Assembly: GCA_900556965.1 (NCBI GenBank)
Contig: USQV01000011.1
Location: 1 to 12,114 of the forward strand
Reading direction: 5' to 3'
Source: an uncultured Clostridium sp.
GTDB taxonomy: Bacteria; Bacillota_A; Clostridia; Lachnospirales; Lachnospiraceae
Length of the DNA: 12,114 nucleotides
The notes under the pieces were generated by a model. It was not told where the DNA came from and searched no databases. It saw only the letters and a list, made by a program, of their open reading frames with translations. Positions 1-7,922 of the stretch are shown here, in pieces. The translations under genes and the position numbers were made by a program. Every line of letters starts with the position of its first letter. Positions within the stretch are counted from its first letter, which is position 1.

Positions 1-1004
1 AGATGGAGCAGGCTGTTCAGAGCACGGTGGTGCAGGCGAGTGAGCCGAAGACCGGAAACATCTATCTGACAACAGAGCTGACCGGAACGATTGAGCCGGA
101 TGATGTGGTCCATGTATATGCAAAGGCCTCCGGAGACGTTACGGCAGTCAATGTGAAGGCCGGAGATACCGTCACGGCAGGACAGGTGCTTTTTACGATC
201 GACACGGAGCAGGTCGCAAGCGTTAAAAATTCTCTGGATTCTGCTTCCATGAATCTTGAGAAAGCCCAGAGCGATCTCGCAAGGATGAAGATCCTGTATG
301 ACGGAGGGGATTTATCGGAGCAGGAATATGAGCAGTATACGAATGCGGTGAGATCGGCTGAGCTCCAATATAAATCGGCAAAAACCTCCTACGACCAGCA
401 GGTCAGCTACAGCAGTGTGACCGCACCGATATCCGGAAAAGTGGAAAGCTGCTCGGCAGAGGTCTACGACAGAGTAAATATGAACGGAGAGCTCTGTGTC
501 ATCTCCGGTGAGGGAGAGAAAAAGGTGACTTTTTATGTCACACAGAGAATGCTGGAAAATATGGAAGCCGGAGACACAATGACGGTGGAAAAGAGCGGAA
601 ATACATATGAGGCCGTGATCGATGAGATCAGCACGATGGTGGATGATGCGACAGGGCTTTTTAAGATCGAGGCTCAGCTTGCCGATGCAGAGAATGCGGC
701 GACGGGCAGTACCGTAAAGCTTTGCGTTACCACGGGAAAGGCCGAGAATGTCATGACGATCCCGGTGAACGCCGTTTATTATGGCGGCGGGAAAGCCTAC
801 GTCTATGTTTATGAAGACGGAAAAGCAAAAAAGGTATCGATCGAGGTCGGTATCAATGATGATGATAATGTGGAAGTAACCGGAGGGCTTTCTGAAGGTG
901 ATCTTGTGGTAAGCACCTGGAGCAGCAATCTGTATGAGGGAGCGGACATCCAGTTGGCAGGAGCGCCAGCCGCGGATAGCAGCGCCGCATCACAGGAGGG
1001 CTGA
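1..1004 (+). CDS. RND efflux periplasmic adaptor (membrane fusion protein), 5' partial
   Basis: This is the adaptor subunit that links an RND permease to an outer conduit in tripartite efflux pumps. The visible 333 residues show the usual hairpin-like order: a first beta-barrel/lipoyl half (about 20-66, with a GDVTAVNVKAGDTVTAGQ lipoyl signature), an alpha-helical coiled-coil hairpin (about 67-133, rich in Glu, Lys, Gln), the second lipoyl half beginning VTAPISGKVES (139-149), a beta-barrel domain (about 172-245) and a membrane-proximal domain ending in a low-complexity Ala/Ser tail. The first visible Met is at base 3, but no ribosome site and no signal peptide or membrane anchor can be seen, so the real start is almost certainly upstream of the window. 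The stop is 2 nt before the permease start, and the permease ribosome site lies inside this gene. The family assignment is firm; the substrate is unknown. Confidence 0.9.
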   Translation, partial: MEQAVQSTVVQASEPKTGNIYLTTELTGTIEPDDVVHVYAKASGDVTAVNVKAGDTVTAGQVLFTIDTEQVASVKNSLDSASMNLEKAQSDLARMKILYDGGDLSEQEYEQYTNAVRSAELQYKSAKTSYDQQVSYSSVTAPISGKVESCSAEVYDRVNMNGELCVISGEGEKKVTFYVTQRMLENMEAGDTMTVEKSGNTYEAVIDEISTMVDDATGLFKIEAQLADAENAATGSTVKLCVTTGKAENVMTIPVNAVYYGGGKAYVYVYEDGKAKKVSIEVGINDDDNVEVTGGLSEGDLVVSTWSSNLYEGADIQLAGAPAADSSAASQEG

Positions 1005-1006
1005 TT

Positions 1007-4000
1007 ATGGGACTTACGAGATATGTATTAAAACGTCCGGTGACGACGATCTTAGCACTGCTCTGTATTCTTGTGTTCGGTATCTCCTCTGTGTTCAGTG
1101 CCACCCTTGAGCAGATGCCTGACACAGACCAGCCCATGCTAATTGTACGGGCCTCCTATTCCGGTGCGGCTCCGGAGGATATGGATGAGCTGGTAACAAA
1201 GCCCATAGAAGATCAGGTAAGCCAGCTGGAGGGAGTAAAGAGCATGTCCTCCACCTCTAACGAGGGGAATGCCATGATCATGCTGGAATATGATTACGAT
1301 GCAGATATGGATGAGGCTTATAATGAGCTGACCCGTTCCTTAAACAGCATCCGCGGTCTTCCGGAGGATTGCAGCACCAGCGTCATGGAGATGAACATGA
1401 ACGGCGGAGACGACATCATGCTGTCGATCTCTCATGACACTCAGGAGGATCTTTACGATTACGTGGATCAGAATGTGACACCGGTATTTGAGCAGCTCTC
1501 TACGGTGGCTCAGGTGGAATCCCGAGGCGGCTCCTCCGAATATATCAAGGTTGAGCTGGATCCGGTAAAGATGAAGCAGTATAAGGTGACCATGAACCAG
1601 ATCACGAGTGCTATGGCCTCTGCCGACCTTTCTTATCCTTCCGGTGATGCGGAATACGGGGATCTTTCTCTCTCAGTCACCACCTCAGTAAAGGCGTCAA
1701 CACTGGACGATCTTCTGAAGGTGCCGATCACGACCCAGAGCGGAAAGATCGTATATCTGGAGGATATCGCAGAGGTATACACGGCTGAGAAAAATATGGG
1801 CGGCATCTCCCGTTATAACGGACAGGAGACAATCTCCCTCTCGGTATCAAAAAAACAGAGCAGCTCTGCGATGAAGCTTTCTTCCGATGTTAAAGAGGCG
1901 GTGGAAACGCTGGAGGCCGCTGATCCAAAGCTTCATATCGAGATCGCCCGGGACAGCTCTGAGAGCATCAAGGAATCCCTTCTTGACGTTGCGGAAACGA
2001 TGGTATTAGCGGTCATCATATCCATGGTCATTATCTGGCTTTTCTTTGGAGATTTTAAGGCATCCCTGATCGTCGGAAGCTCGATCCCGACCTCGATCCT
2101 TGTATCCCTGATCCTGATGACCCGGGTAGGCTTTACGCTTAACGTTATCACCATGAGCGCTCTCGTTCTTGGCGTCGGCATGATGGTGGATAACTCCATC
2201 GTTGTTTTAGAGAGCTGCTTCAGGGCGATCGATAAGATGGAGGAGCGCGGCTTTGTGGAATACGCGAAGGCGGCCCTCGACGGCTCCGGCGTAGTCGCCA
2301 TGTCGGTTCTTGGCTCAACACTTACGACCTGTGTTGTATTCCTTCCGCTGACGACCATAAGCGGCATGAGCGGACAGATGTTTACCCCTCTCGGCTGGAC
2401 GATCGTATTCTGTATGAGCGCATCCCTCCTTTCTGCGATCACCGTCGTTCCTCTTACCTATATGTTATACAAGCCAAAGGAAAGGGAGCATGCGCCCTTA
2501 TCCGGTCTGATGAGGCTTTTACAGGCACTCTACCGTAAGGTGCTTCCGGGTATCCTTAAGCATAAGGTGATCGTCATGCTGGGCTCGATCGGGTTGGTTT
2601 TGGCAACCTTTTTCTTGGCCAGCGGTATGCAGAGCGAGCTGATGACCTCAGATGACAACGGAACGATCTCCGTGAACATCACCACGCGTCCGGGACTTCT
2701 CGATTCCAAGGCCGATGATATCGTCAATCAGGTGGAGGAGATCGTAAAGAGCCATGAGGACGTGGAATCCTATATGCTCCGTTATAACGGCAGCAGCGGA
2801 ACGGTCAGCGCCTATCTGAAGGATGATCGAAGGATGAGCACGGATGAGATCGTAGAGCAGTGGGAAGATGAGATGGCAGGACTTGAGAACTGTACCATCG
2901 AGGTCGAGGCCTCTGCCTCCATGAGCTTTATGGGAAGACGCCGCGGCTACGAGGTGATCTTAAGCGGAAGCGATTACGACACCGTAAAAGAGGCCGCGGA
3001 CAAGATCGTAACTGCCATGGTGGCTCGTGACGATGTGAAAAATGTTCATTCGGATGTGGAAAACACAGCGCCGGTCGTATCCATCAATGTCGATCAGGTG
3101 GCAGCCTCCGCAGAGGGCTTGACCGCCTCCTCCATCGGACAGCAGGTTAAATACATGCTGGATGGAGCGAAGATCGCAACGCTTACGATCGACGGCAATG
3201 AGGTCAGCGTAAATGCGGAATATCCGGAGGGCATGTACCGCACGGTCGAGCAGGTCAAGAACATGCTGCTGACGACCGGAAGCGGCAAGAGTGTTTCGCT
3301 TTCCGATGTGGCTGATGTCGAATTTAAGGATAACCCGTCCTCCATCTCCAAGACAGATAAGTCGTATGAGGTAACGGTATCGGCAGATTATGTCAACGGA
3401 AATGTTAAAACTCTGCTGGATAATGAGGTGGTTGCACCGAATCTGCCAAACGGCGTAACGATCGGAACAAATTCGATGGATCGGATGATGGCGGAGGAGT
3501 TTTCTTCCCTCTATAATGCCATTGCAGTTGCCGTATTTTTAGTCTTTGTGGTTATGGCAGCGCAGTTTGAATCACCGAAGTTTTCCTTTATGGTCATGAC
3601 TACGATTCCCTTTAGTCTGGTCGGTTCCTTTGGGCTCTTAAAGTTAACGGGAACCACCATCAGCATGACTTCTATTTTAGGCTTTCTTGTACTGATCGGT
3701 ACCGTCGTAAACAATGGTATCCTCTATGTGGATACCGTAAACCAGTACCGGATGACGATGGATCTTAAGACGGCGCTTGTGGAGGCCGGAGCAACGCGTT
3801 TACGCCCGATCCTAATGACCAGCTCCACCACGATCCTTTCCATGATCCCGATGATGCTTTCAAACGGAAGCAGCGCATCCACGACAAAGGGTCTGGCCGT
3901 TGTAAATATCGGCGGACTTACGGCAGGTATCTTAGTGGCATTATTTATCCTTCCGGTATATTATGCCATCATGAACGGCAAAAAAGAGCGGAAGGTGTTA

Positions 4001-4009
4001 GACATATAG
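1007..4009 (+). CDS. RND-superfamily efflux permease (AcrB/HAE-like)
   Basis: This is an inner-membrane proton/substrate antiporter subunit of 1000 residues, close to the family's usual 1000-1050. A first membrane helix follows YVLKRPVTTILALL at the N terminus. The large extracytoplasmic loops cover about 35-325 and 545-830, with helix bundles at about 330-490 and 832-990. The TM4 signature is GVGMMVDNSIVVLE (389-402), keeping one acidic residue (D395) where AcrB has the D407-D408 pair; the second position is Asn. The TM10 lysine of AcrB (K940) is replaced, since the segment reads GTVVNNGILYVD (N902/N903). RLRPILMT (931-938) matches the AcrB TM11 region with its conserved Arg. These substitutions resemble my recollection of other Gram-positive RND permeases. 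The start has an AGGAGG at 994-999, 7 nt before ATG. Substrate is not deducible; drug, lipid or peptide export are all possible. Confidence 0.93.
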   Translation: MGLTRYVLKRPVTTILALLCILVFGISSVFSATLEQMPDTDQPMLIVRASYSGAAPEDMDELVTKPIEDQVSQLEGVKSMSSTSNEGNAMIMLEYDYDADMDEAYNELTRSLNSIRGLPEDCSTSVMEMNMNGGDDIMLSISHDTQEDLYDYVDQNVTPVFEQLSTVAQVESRGGSSEYIKVELDPVKMKQYKVTMNQITSAMASADLSYPSGDAEYGDLSLSVTTSVKASTLDDLLKVPITTQSGKIVYLEDIAEVYTAEKNMGGISRYNGQETISLSVSKKQSSSAMKLSSDVKEAVETLEAADPKLHIEIARDSSESIKESLLDVAETMVLAVIISMVIIWLFFGDFKASLIVGSSIPTSILVSLILMTRVGFTLNVITMSALVLGVGMMVDNSIVVLESCFRAIDKMEERGFVEYAKAALDGSGVVAMSVLGSTLTTCVVFLPLTTISGMSGQMFTPLGWTIVFCMSASLLSAITVVPLTYMLYKPKEREHAPLSGLMRLLQALYRKVLPGILKHKVIVMLGSIGLVLATFFLASGMQSELMTSDDNGTISVNITTRPGLLDSKADDIVNQVEEIVKSHEDVESYMLRYNGSSGTVSAYLKDDRRMSTDEIVEQWEDEMAGLENCTIEVEASASMSFMGRRRGYEVILSGSDYDTVKEAADKIVTAMVARDDVKNVHSDVENTAPVVSINVDQVAASAEGLTASSIGQQVKYMLDGAKIATLTIDGNEVSVNAEYPEGMYRTVEQVKNMLLTTGSGKSVSLSDVADVEFKDNPSSISKTDKSYEVTVSADYVNGNVKTLLDNEVVAPNLPNGVTIGTNSMDRMMAEEFSSLYNAIAVAVFLVFVVMAAQFESPKFSFMVMTTIPFSLVGSFGLLKLTGTTISMTSILGFLVLIGTVVNNGILYVDTVNQYRMTMDLKTALVEAGATRLRPILMTSSTTILSMIPMMLSNGSSASTTKGLAVVNIGGLTAGILVALFILPVYYAIMNGKKERKVLDI

Positions 4010-4031
4010 TAAGAAAGGGAGGTCATAGAAA

Positions 4032-5189
4032 ATGAAACGATGGAAAATTGCAGGGCTTTTTGCCATGGCGTTCGTGCTCAGCACGGCGCCCCTTAAGGCC
4101 TTAGCTGTCAGCCCGGAGTTTGCGTACACAGAAGAAAAGTGGGCTTCTCTTAAAGATAACAAGCTGGAATATGAGGAGATCTCAGAGCTGATCCACGAAT
4201 ATAATACGACGGTACGCCAGAATGCTCGGGATTATCAGGAATACAGAGGCAAAACGAGTACGGAGATCTCAAAGGAATATTATGAGTCGGCAGACGAGGT
4301 TACCCAACGGATCTCCTATCCAGATGATGTCAGTGACGGCTATGCGTCCCAGATCTCCTCGGCTCTAAACGGTGAGATCTCAGCGGAGAATCTGATCGAG
4401 CAGGGAGATAAAAACGTGGATGACGGGGAGATCAAGCGTCTTGGCTATGAACAGACGGAAAAAAACCTTGTGCAGCAGGCACAGAAGCTGATGATCTCAT
4501 ATTACAGTGGGAAAGAAGCCTTGAAAACGTTAGAGAGCTCCGTAACACAGGCAGAAACAGCTTATGAACAGGCAAAAACAAAGGTGGCAGCCGGTATGGC
4601 CCTTTCTTCCGGTGTTGACACGGCAGCAGAGACGGTTACGAAAGCAAAGGCATCCCTCAGGTCCGCAGAAACCAGTCTGGATAAGACAAAAAAGCAGCTT
4701 CTGATCCTTCTGGGCTGGAGTGCCGATTCGGAGGTGGAGCTCGGGACTCTGCCGGAGATAGATCTTTCCTCCCTATCGTCTATTGATATCGAGGCAGATA
4801 TCAAAACGGCAGTCACCAATAACTACAGTGTCAGGATCACCAGACAGCGGCTTTCCAATTCGCAGTCAGAAAATAATAAGATCACCTATACGAATACGCT
4901 GAAGAATCAGGAGGATACCGTAGCGGCAAATGTCAGAAACACCTACAACAGCCTGCTTCTTACTAAGGACAGCTATGAGCAGGCTAAGACGGCCTATGAG
5001 CTTTCAGAAAAGGAACGGGCGGCAGCAGAGCTTAAGCTTTCAGCCGGAGTCATCACAAAGAAAACGTATGAAAAGCAGGAAGCAGCCTGCCTGTCTGCTA
5101 AAACGGAATTGGAAACGGCAAGACTTGAGCTTCTGACCGCAAAATTAACGTATGACTGGGCAATCGCAGGGCTCGCTTCGGCATCATAA
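4032..5189 (+). CDS. TolC-family protein, first of two paralogs, probably barrel-less
   Basis: This secreted alpha-helical protein has the internal duplication of TolC-type outer-membrane factors. A Sec signal peptide (basic MKRWK, hydrophobic core, ALA at 23-25) has no lipobox Cys. Two matching helical hairpins follow: one around 150-225, with AAGMALSSG and an LLILLGW end, and one around 300-383, with LSAGVITKKTYEK and LTYDWAIAGL. A linker with GTLPEIDL (about 238-245) separates them. At 385 residues it is shorter than classical TolC proteins (about 450-490). Between the NNYSVRI helix (about 263) and NTYNSLLL only about 40 residues remain, where classical members carry a membrane beta-hairpin. 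I infer a purely helical tube or periplasm-equivalent element partnering the upstream adaptor and permease. The start is supported by AAGGGAGGT at 4015-4023, 22 nt after the permease stop. Confidence 0.82.
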   Translation: MKRWKIAGLFAMAFVLSTAPLKALAVSPEFAYTEEKWASLKDNKLEYEEISELIHEYNTTVRQNARDYQEYRGKTSTEISKEYYESADEVTQRISYPDDVSDGYASQISSALNGEISAENLIEQGDKNVDDGEIKRLGYEQTEKNLVQQAQKLMISYYSGKEALKTLESSVTQAETAYEQAKTKVAAGMALSSGVDTAAETVTKAKASLRSAETSLDKTKKQLLILLGWSADSEVELGTLPEIDLSSLSSIDIEADIKTAVTNNYSVRITRQRLSNSQSENNKITYTNTLKNQEDTVAANVRNTYNSLLLTKDSYEQAKTAYELSEKERAAAELKLSAGVITKKTYEKQEAACLSAKTELETARLELLTAKLTYDWAIAGLASAS

Positions 5190-5207
5190 GGCGGGAGATG
5201 AAAAAAA

Positions 5208-6368
5208 ATGAAGAAATGGAACAGAGCGTTAACGGGGATACTCACCGGATTTGTACTTACCGCTTCTATCGTAAGCAATGGAGGCATGACCGCCCTTGCT
5301 GCGGAGAATACAGAAAACAGTCAGTCGGCTGTTACCACGATCGAGTATGGGGATCTGCGGGAGTGGATCAAAAAAGGAAACTTTTCCTATCTTCAGAGTG
5401 CAGAGGCCCAGAGCCTTCAGAGTGCACCTTATGAAAAGATGCATGAAACGTTAAAAACGGAATATGAGGAGCTGATGAAGATGGCCGATTCCTATAAGGA
5501 TGACGGCGATACTGATATGCAGGCCTTATATGAGAGCAACGCAAAGAGCATCCGCCGTTCTATGGCACAGGTGCAGTCGACGATCAATCGGATGAATTCC
5601 TCCGGTCAGGAAAAGAACATGGAGGATATGGCAGATACGCTGACCGCATCGGCACAGAATCTGATGTATTCTTATAACCAAATGAAGGAGAACGTTGCCG
5701 CAGAGGAAAAAAGTCTGGAGGCCCTGCAGGCCGATTATGACGCAGCCTGTAAAAAGCGTGCCGCAGGACTCATCAAGGACACGGAGTTAGAGACAAAGGC
5801 AGGAGAGCTGGAAAAAAAGAAAAACTCTCTTGCCTCCATGAAGGAGCAGCAGAGACAGCGAAAGGAGGAGCTGCTGACGCTTTTGGGACTGTCCGGTCAG
5901 GAGAATGTAAAGATCGGCACAGTTCCTGAGCCGGATCTGGAAGCGATCCGTGCCGTTTCCGTGGAGAATGATCTGGAAACAGCCATCAGCAATGATCCGA
6001 CTTGGGCAAGTGAGATGCTCTCAAAGGTCAAGGGAACAGATAACCGTGAATTGAAAAAGGAGCGGATCCGTGAGGCGGCAGAGAATGCCGAGATCAACCT
6101 CAGGGCAGCTTATGAAGATCTGCAGAATACTCTCTCAAAATACGAGGCAGCCCAAAGCTCCTTTTCGGCAGCCCAACAGGAATGGGATACCGTTTGTAAG
6201 AAGCAGTCAGCCGGAATGTTATCCAAAAACGGATATCTAACCGGGGAAGCCGGATGGCTTTCCGGTAAAGCAGCCTTAAATACGGCAAAGCTGGAGCTGG
6301 CATCAGCTTATCAGACATATTTATGGCAGGTTCAGGGAGTCGGAGGCGGGATGAGTACCATGAAGTAA
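5208..6368 (+). CDS. TolC-family protein, second paralog, probably barrel-less
   Basis: This is the tandem paralog of the preceding gene (386 residues). Aligned landmarks include AAGLIKDTELETKAGELEKK, LLTLLGLSG, IGTVPEPDL, AISND and KQSAGMLSKNGY, in the same order and spacing as in its neighbour. It has a signal peptide (MKKWNR, hydrophobic core, probable cleavage after ALAA at 29-32) and no lipobox. Most of the mature protein is Lys/Glu/Gln/Ala-rich helix, with coiled coil predicted by eye at about 155-225 and 290-340. As in the first copy, the region that would hold the second beta-hairpin is only about 40 residues and reads as continuous charged helix. The ribosome site GGGAG (5193-5197) gives 10 nt spacing to ATG 5208. 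Another ATG at 5198 abuts it and is out of frame, so 5208 is preferred. The pair could form a hetero-oligomer or serve alternative pump states. The function of the duplication is unknown. Confidence 0.78.
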   Translation: MKKWNRALTGILTGFVLTASIVSNGGMTALAAENTENSQSAVTTIEYGDLREWIKKGNFSYLQSAEAQSLQSAPYEKMHETLKTEYEELMKMADSYKDDGDTDMQALYESNAKSIRRSMAQVQSTINRMNSSGQEKNMEDMADTLTASAQNLMYSYNQMKENVAAEEKSLEALQADYDAACKKRAAGLIKDTELETKAGELEKKKNSLASMKEQQRQRKEELLTLLGLSGQENVKIGTVPEPDLEAIRAVSVENDLETAISNDPTWASEMLSKVKGTDNRELKKERIREAAENAEINLRAAYEDLQNTLSKYEAAQSSFSAAQQEWDTVCKKQSAGMLSKNGYLTGEAGWLSGKAALNTAKLELASAYQTYLWQVQGVGGGMSTMK

Positions 6369-6377
6369 ACATACTAA

Positions 6378-6432
6378 AGGGGCGCTGCAAGTCTGGCATA
6401 TCCAATAGGATAGCCAGTTTTGCGGCGCCCTT
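6378..6432. terminator. Long nested hairpin between convergent genes, possible bidirectional terminator
   Basis: The sequence folds into one long imperfect hairpin. The outer arm GGGCGCTGCAA (6380-6390) pairs with TTGCGGCGCCC (6420-6430) through one U-G wobble. A short mismatch at 6391-6392/6418-6419 follows. The inner arm CTGGC-A-TATCC (6393-6403) pairs with GGATA-GCCAG (6408-6417), leaving A6398 bulged and an AATA loop. It sits 10 nt after the second TolC-like stop and 18 nt from the stop of the convergent DUF1540 gene. The placement suits a shared terminator, but neither flank has a convincing T-run (only TT on the plus strand, TTT on the minus), so factor-independent termination is uncertain. 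It could instead be a 3'-end stabiliser or a dispersed palindromic repeat. Confidence 0.5.
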
Positions 6433-6449
6433 CGTGTTAAAGAGATCCC

Positions 6450-6623
6450 TTAAGACATTTTGTACTGGAAGGAATCACAGTCGGTACATTCCTTCATTTT
6501 CGGATCCGCCTCGTGCGTTCCGACATGGATCTTTTCTAAGGTGCAGTAGTCCACAGTACCGGCATGGTGTACGCAGTTGTGGATCGAGCACTGGATGCAG
6601 TCATTTTTACCCTGATTCAGCAT
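6450..6623 (-). CDS. DUF1540 domain-containing six-cysteine miniprotein
   Basis: This 57-residue protein matches the DUF1540 pattern: Cys at 9, 12, 17, 27, 46 and 49, with NDCIQCSIHNC, YCTLEKIHVGTHEADP and ECTDCDSFQ as landmarks. Members are small, cytosolic-looking Cys-rich proteins common in Clostridia. No biochemical role is established, and metal binding is only an inference from the Cys pairs. The reading frame opens at 6668, but the ATG at 6623 is chosen because it has AAAGGTGG 7 nt upstream; translation from 6668 would begin without a ribosome site and inside a strong hairpin. It is convergent with the efflux operon and lies 163 nt downstream of the M42 peptidase. I found no convincing promoter of its own, so it may be read through from the peptidase gene. 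Confidence 0.85.
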   Translation of the reverse strand: MLNQGKNDCIQCSIHNCVHHAGTVDYCTLEKIHVGTHEADPKMKECTDCDSFQYKMS

Positions 6624-6649
6624 AATTTCACCACCTTTGTTTTTTAGAC

Positions 6650-6678
6650 GCGCCGGTGCAGAAGCCATTTACCGGCGC
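6650..6678 (-). promoter_or_regulatory. Hairpin in the DUF1540 leader
   Basis: A perfect 8-bp inverted repeat, GCGCCGGT (6650-6657) and ACCGGCGC (6671-6678), encloses a 13-nt loop. It lies about 12 nt upstream of the DUF1540 ribosome site on the minus strand. A competing pairing is possible between GCAGA in the loop (6658-6662) and TCTGC outside the stem (6678-6682), so two mutually exclusive folds can be drawn. On the minus strand it is followed by an A-run and not a T-run, so it is not a standard intrinsic terminator. The rest of the 163-nt gap between the two minus-strand genes holds only a T-rich stretch after the peptidase stop with no clear stem. Confidence 0.4.
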
Positions 6679-6786
6679 TCTGCCGATGGGACGGTTCTAA
6701 ACTGACGCGATGGTCTTATTATGACCCCACGGGAGAAAATTATAACGGACAAAGAGTAAAAATGCTGGAAAAAAATTCCGGATCGA

Positions 6787-7878
6787 TTAGAAGCTCTTGA
6801 TGATCTCTGCATTCATCGATTTTACAAGCTCTACCGCTAAGCGGACAGTAGCCTCAAAATCATAGTAGGAGGTAATTCCGTGGATCGTGTGGATGTAGCG
6901 GACCGGAACACCGACAACGATTGCCGGAATGCCGTCCAGAGAGGTCTGTACGATGGCACCGTTGTTTCCGCCGCCTTCTCTTACCGAGGCCTGTATCGGG
7001 AGTCCCTTTTTCTCTGCAAGGTCAAGGGCAAAACGCTGATATCTCGGAGCACAGATGACGGATTTATCCATAAAGCGGAGCATAGGCCCTTTCTTGAAAG
7101 CGGTCTGGATCGCATAGGGCTCGGTGAAGGTATCGTCTGCCGGGCATCCCTCGAAGCAGATAGCGATCTGCGGCTTAACATGGTTAACGGCAACCTTCAT
7201 TCCGCGTTCACCGACCTCCTCCTGGGAAGAAAGCACGCCTACAAGATCCACGTCCAGATCCTCATCCTTTAAGCGGTGCAGCGCCTCGATCAGAGCAGCA
7301 CAGCCGATCCGGCAGTCAAAGGCCTTACCGAACATAAGATCATGCTCACTGTCGTATTCCATTGTTACGTCCGGAACGATCGGCTCTCCGATACGGATCT
7401 TGAAGTTTTCAACTGCATCCTTTGCATCTACCGCTCCGATATCGATAGAAAGGGAGGAAATGCTGGCAGCACCGGCAGATGCTTTCTCTGCTTCTGTCAT
7501 GAAGTGAACCGGCTTTGCCGCGATGATTCCCGGAAGATAGCGTCCCTCGGAATTGCGGACAAGAACCTTGGAGGATGCGAGGGAGCCTACGTTCCAGCCT
7601 CCGAGAGAAACAAAGCGCAGTGTACCGTTGGGACGGATGGAGTGAACCATAAAGCCTACCTCATCTCCGTGTGCATCCAGCATGAATACAGGCTTGTTTC
7701 CTGTATTTTTATTGCGGTACATATAAAAGTTTCTCATGCAGTCTTCCTCGGTGGAATATCCCTCACCGATGTGTTTTCTTGCTGCAAGGATCGTCTCATC
7801 CTCAAAGCCTGACGGCGCTTTAGCATTGGAAAGGTCTGCGATCATCTGCAGAGTTTCCGGATTGTAATTGATGCCCAT
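6787..7878 (-). CDS. M42-family metalloaminopeptidase (glutamyl aminopeptidase/endoglucanase-M type)
   Basis: This is a cytosolic, probably dodecameric, two-metal aminopeptidase that removes N-terminal residues from short peptides. The protein is 363 residues, normal for the family. Visible active-site elements are LDAHGDEVGF (metal-ligand H70, D72), GKAFDCRIGC (bridging D188), SSQEEVGERG (catalytic base E220 and ligand E221), an acidic ligand region CFEGCPADD (241-249) and the C-terminal ligand His in RYIH (330). The GGTDAG segment common in M42 enzymes reads GGGNNGA here (302-308), which I believe marks a clostridial subgroup and not a defect, but I cannot verify that. The start is supported by AGGAGG 7 nt upstream and a promoter at 7923-7951. 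Substrate preference cannot be read from the sequence. Older annotations call such proteins endoglucanase M. Confidence 0.92.
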   Translation of the reverse strand: MGINYNPETLQMIADLSNAKAPSGFEDETILAARKHIGEGYSTEEDCMRNFYMYRNKNTGNKPVFMLDAHGDEVGFMVHSIRPNGTLRFVSLGGWNVGSLASSKVLVRNSEGRYLPGIIAAKPVHFMTEAEKASAGAASISSLSIDIGAVDAKDAVENFKIRIGEPIVPDVTMEYDSEHDLMFGKAFDCRIGCAALIEALHRLKDEDLDVDLVGVLSSQEEVGERGMKVAVNHVKPQIAICFEGCPADDTFTEPYAIQTAFKKGPMLRFMDKSVICAPRYQRFALDLAEKKGLPIQASVREGGGNNGAIVQTSLDGIPAIVVGVPVRYIHTIHGITSYYDFEATVRLAVELVKSMNAEIIKSF

Positions 7879-7922
7879 AGTAAAAGCCTCCTGATTGTAT
7901 ATTTAATTTACAGCATAAGATG

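Noticed and set aside
1933..2442. 169-residue minus-strand open frame inside the RND permease gene
   Set aside because: It is a shadow of the membrane-helix codons; the composition is Thr/Arg/Met-rich with no domain.
5198..5434. Alternative ATG ten bases upstream of the second TolC-like gene
   Set aside because: It abuts the ribosome site with no spacing and opens a 78-residue frame with no signal peptide or family features. The frame from 5208 gives a signal peptide and a TolC fold.
6624..6668. Longer DUF1540 start with 15 extra residues
   Set aside because: It has no ribosome site and begins inside a hairpin; the ATG at 6623 has AAAGGTGG at good spacing.
6739..6744. TATAAT on the minus strand upstream of the DUF1540 gene
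   Set aside because: No acceptable -35 box is found 16-18 nt upstream, so a promoter is not supported.
6745..6786. Terminator after the M42 peptidase gene
   Set aside because: There are T-runs on the minus strand but no stem longer than about 4 bp precedes them.
7276..7812. 178-residue plus-strand open frame inside the M42 peptidase gene
   Set aside because: It is the antisense of a well-conserved enzyme with intact active-site motifs, and no ribosome site or family resemblance is visible.
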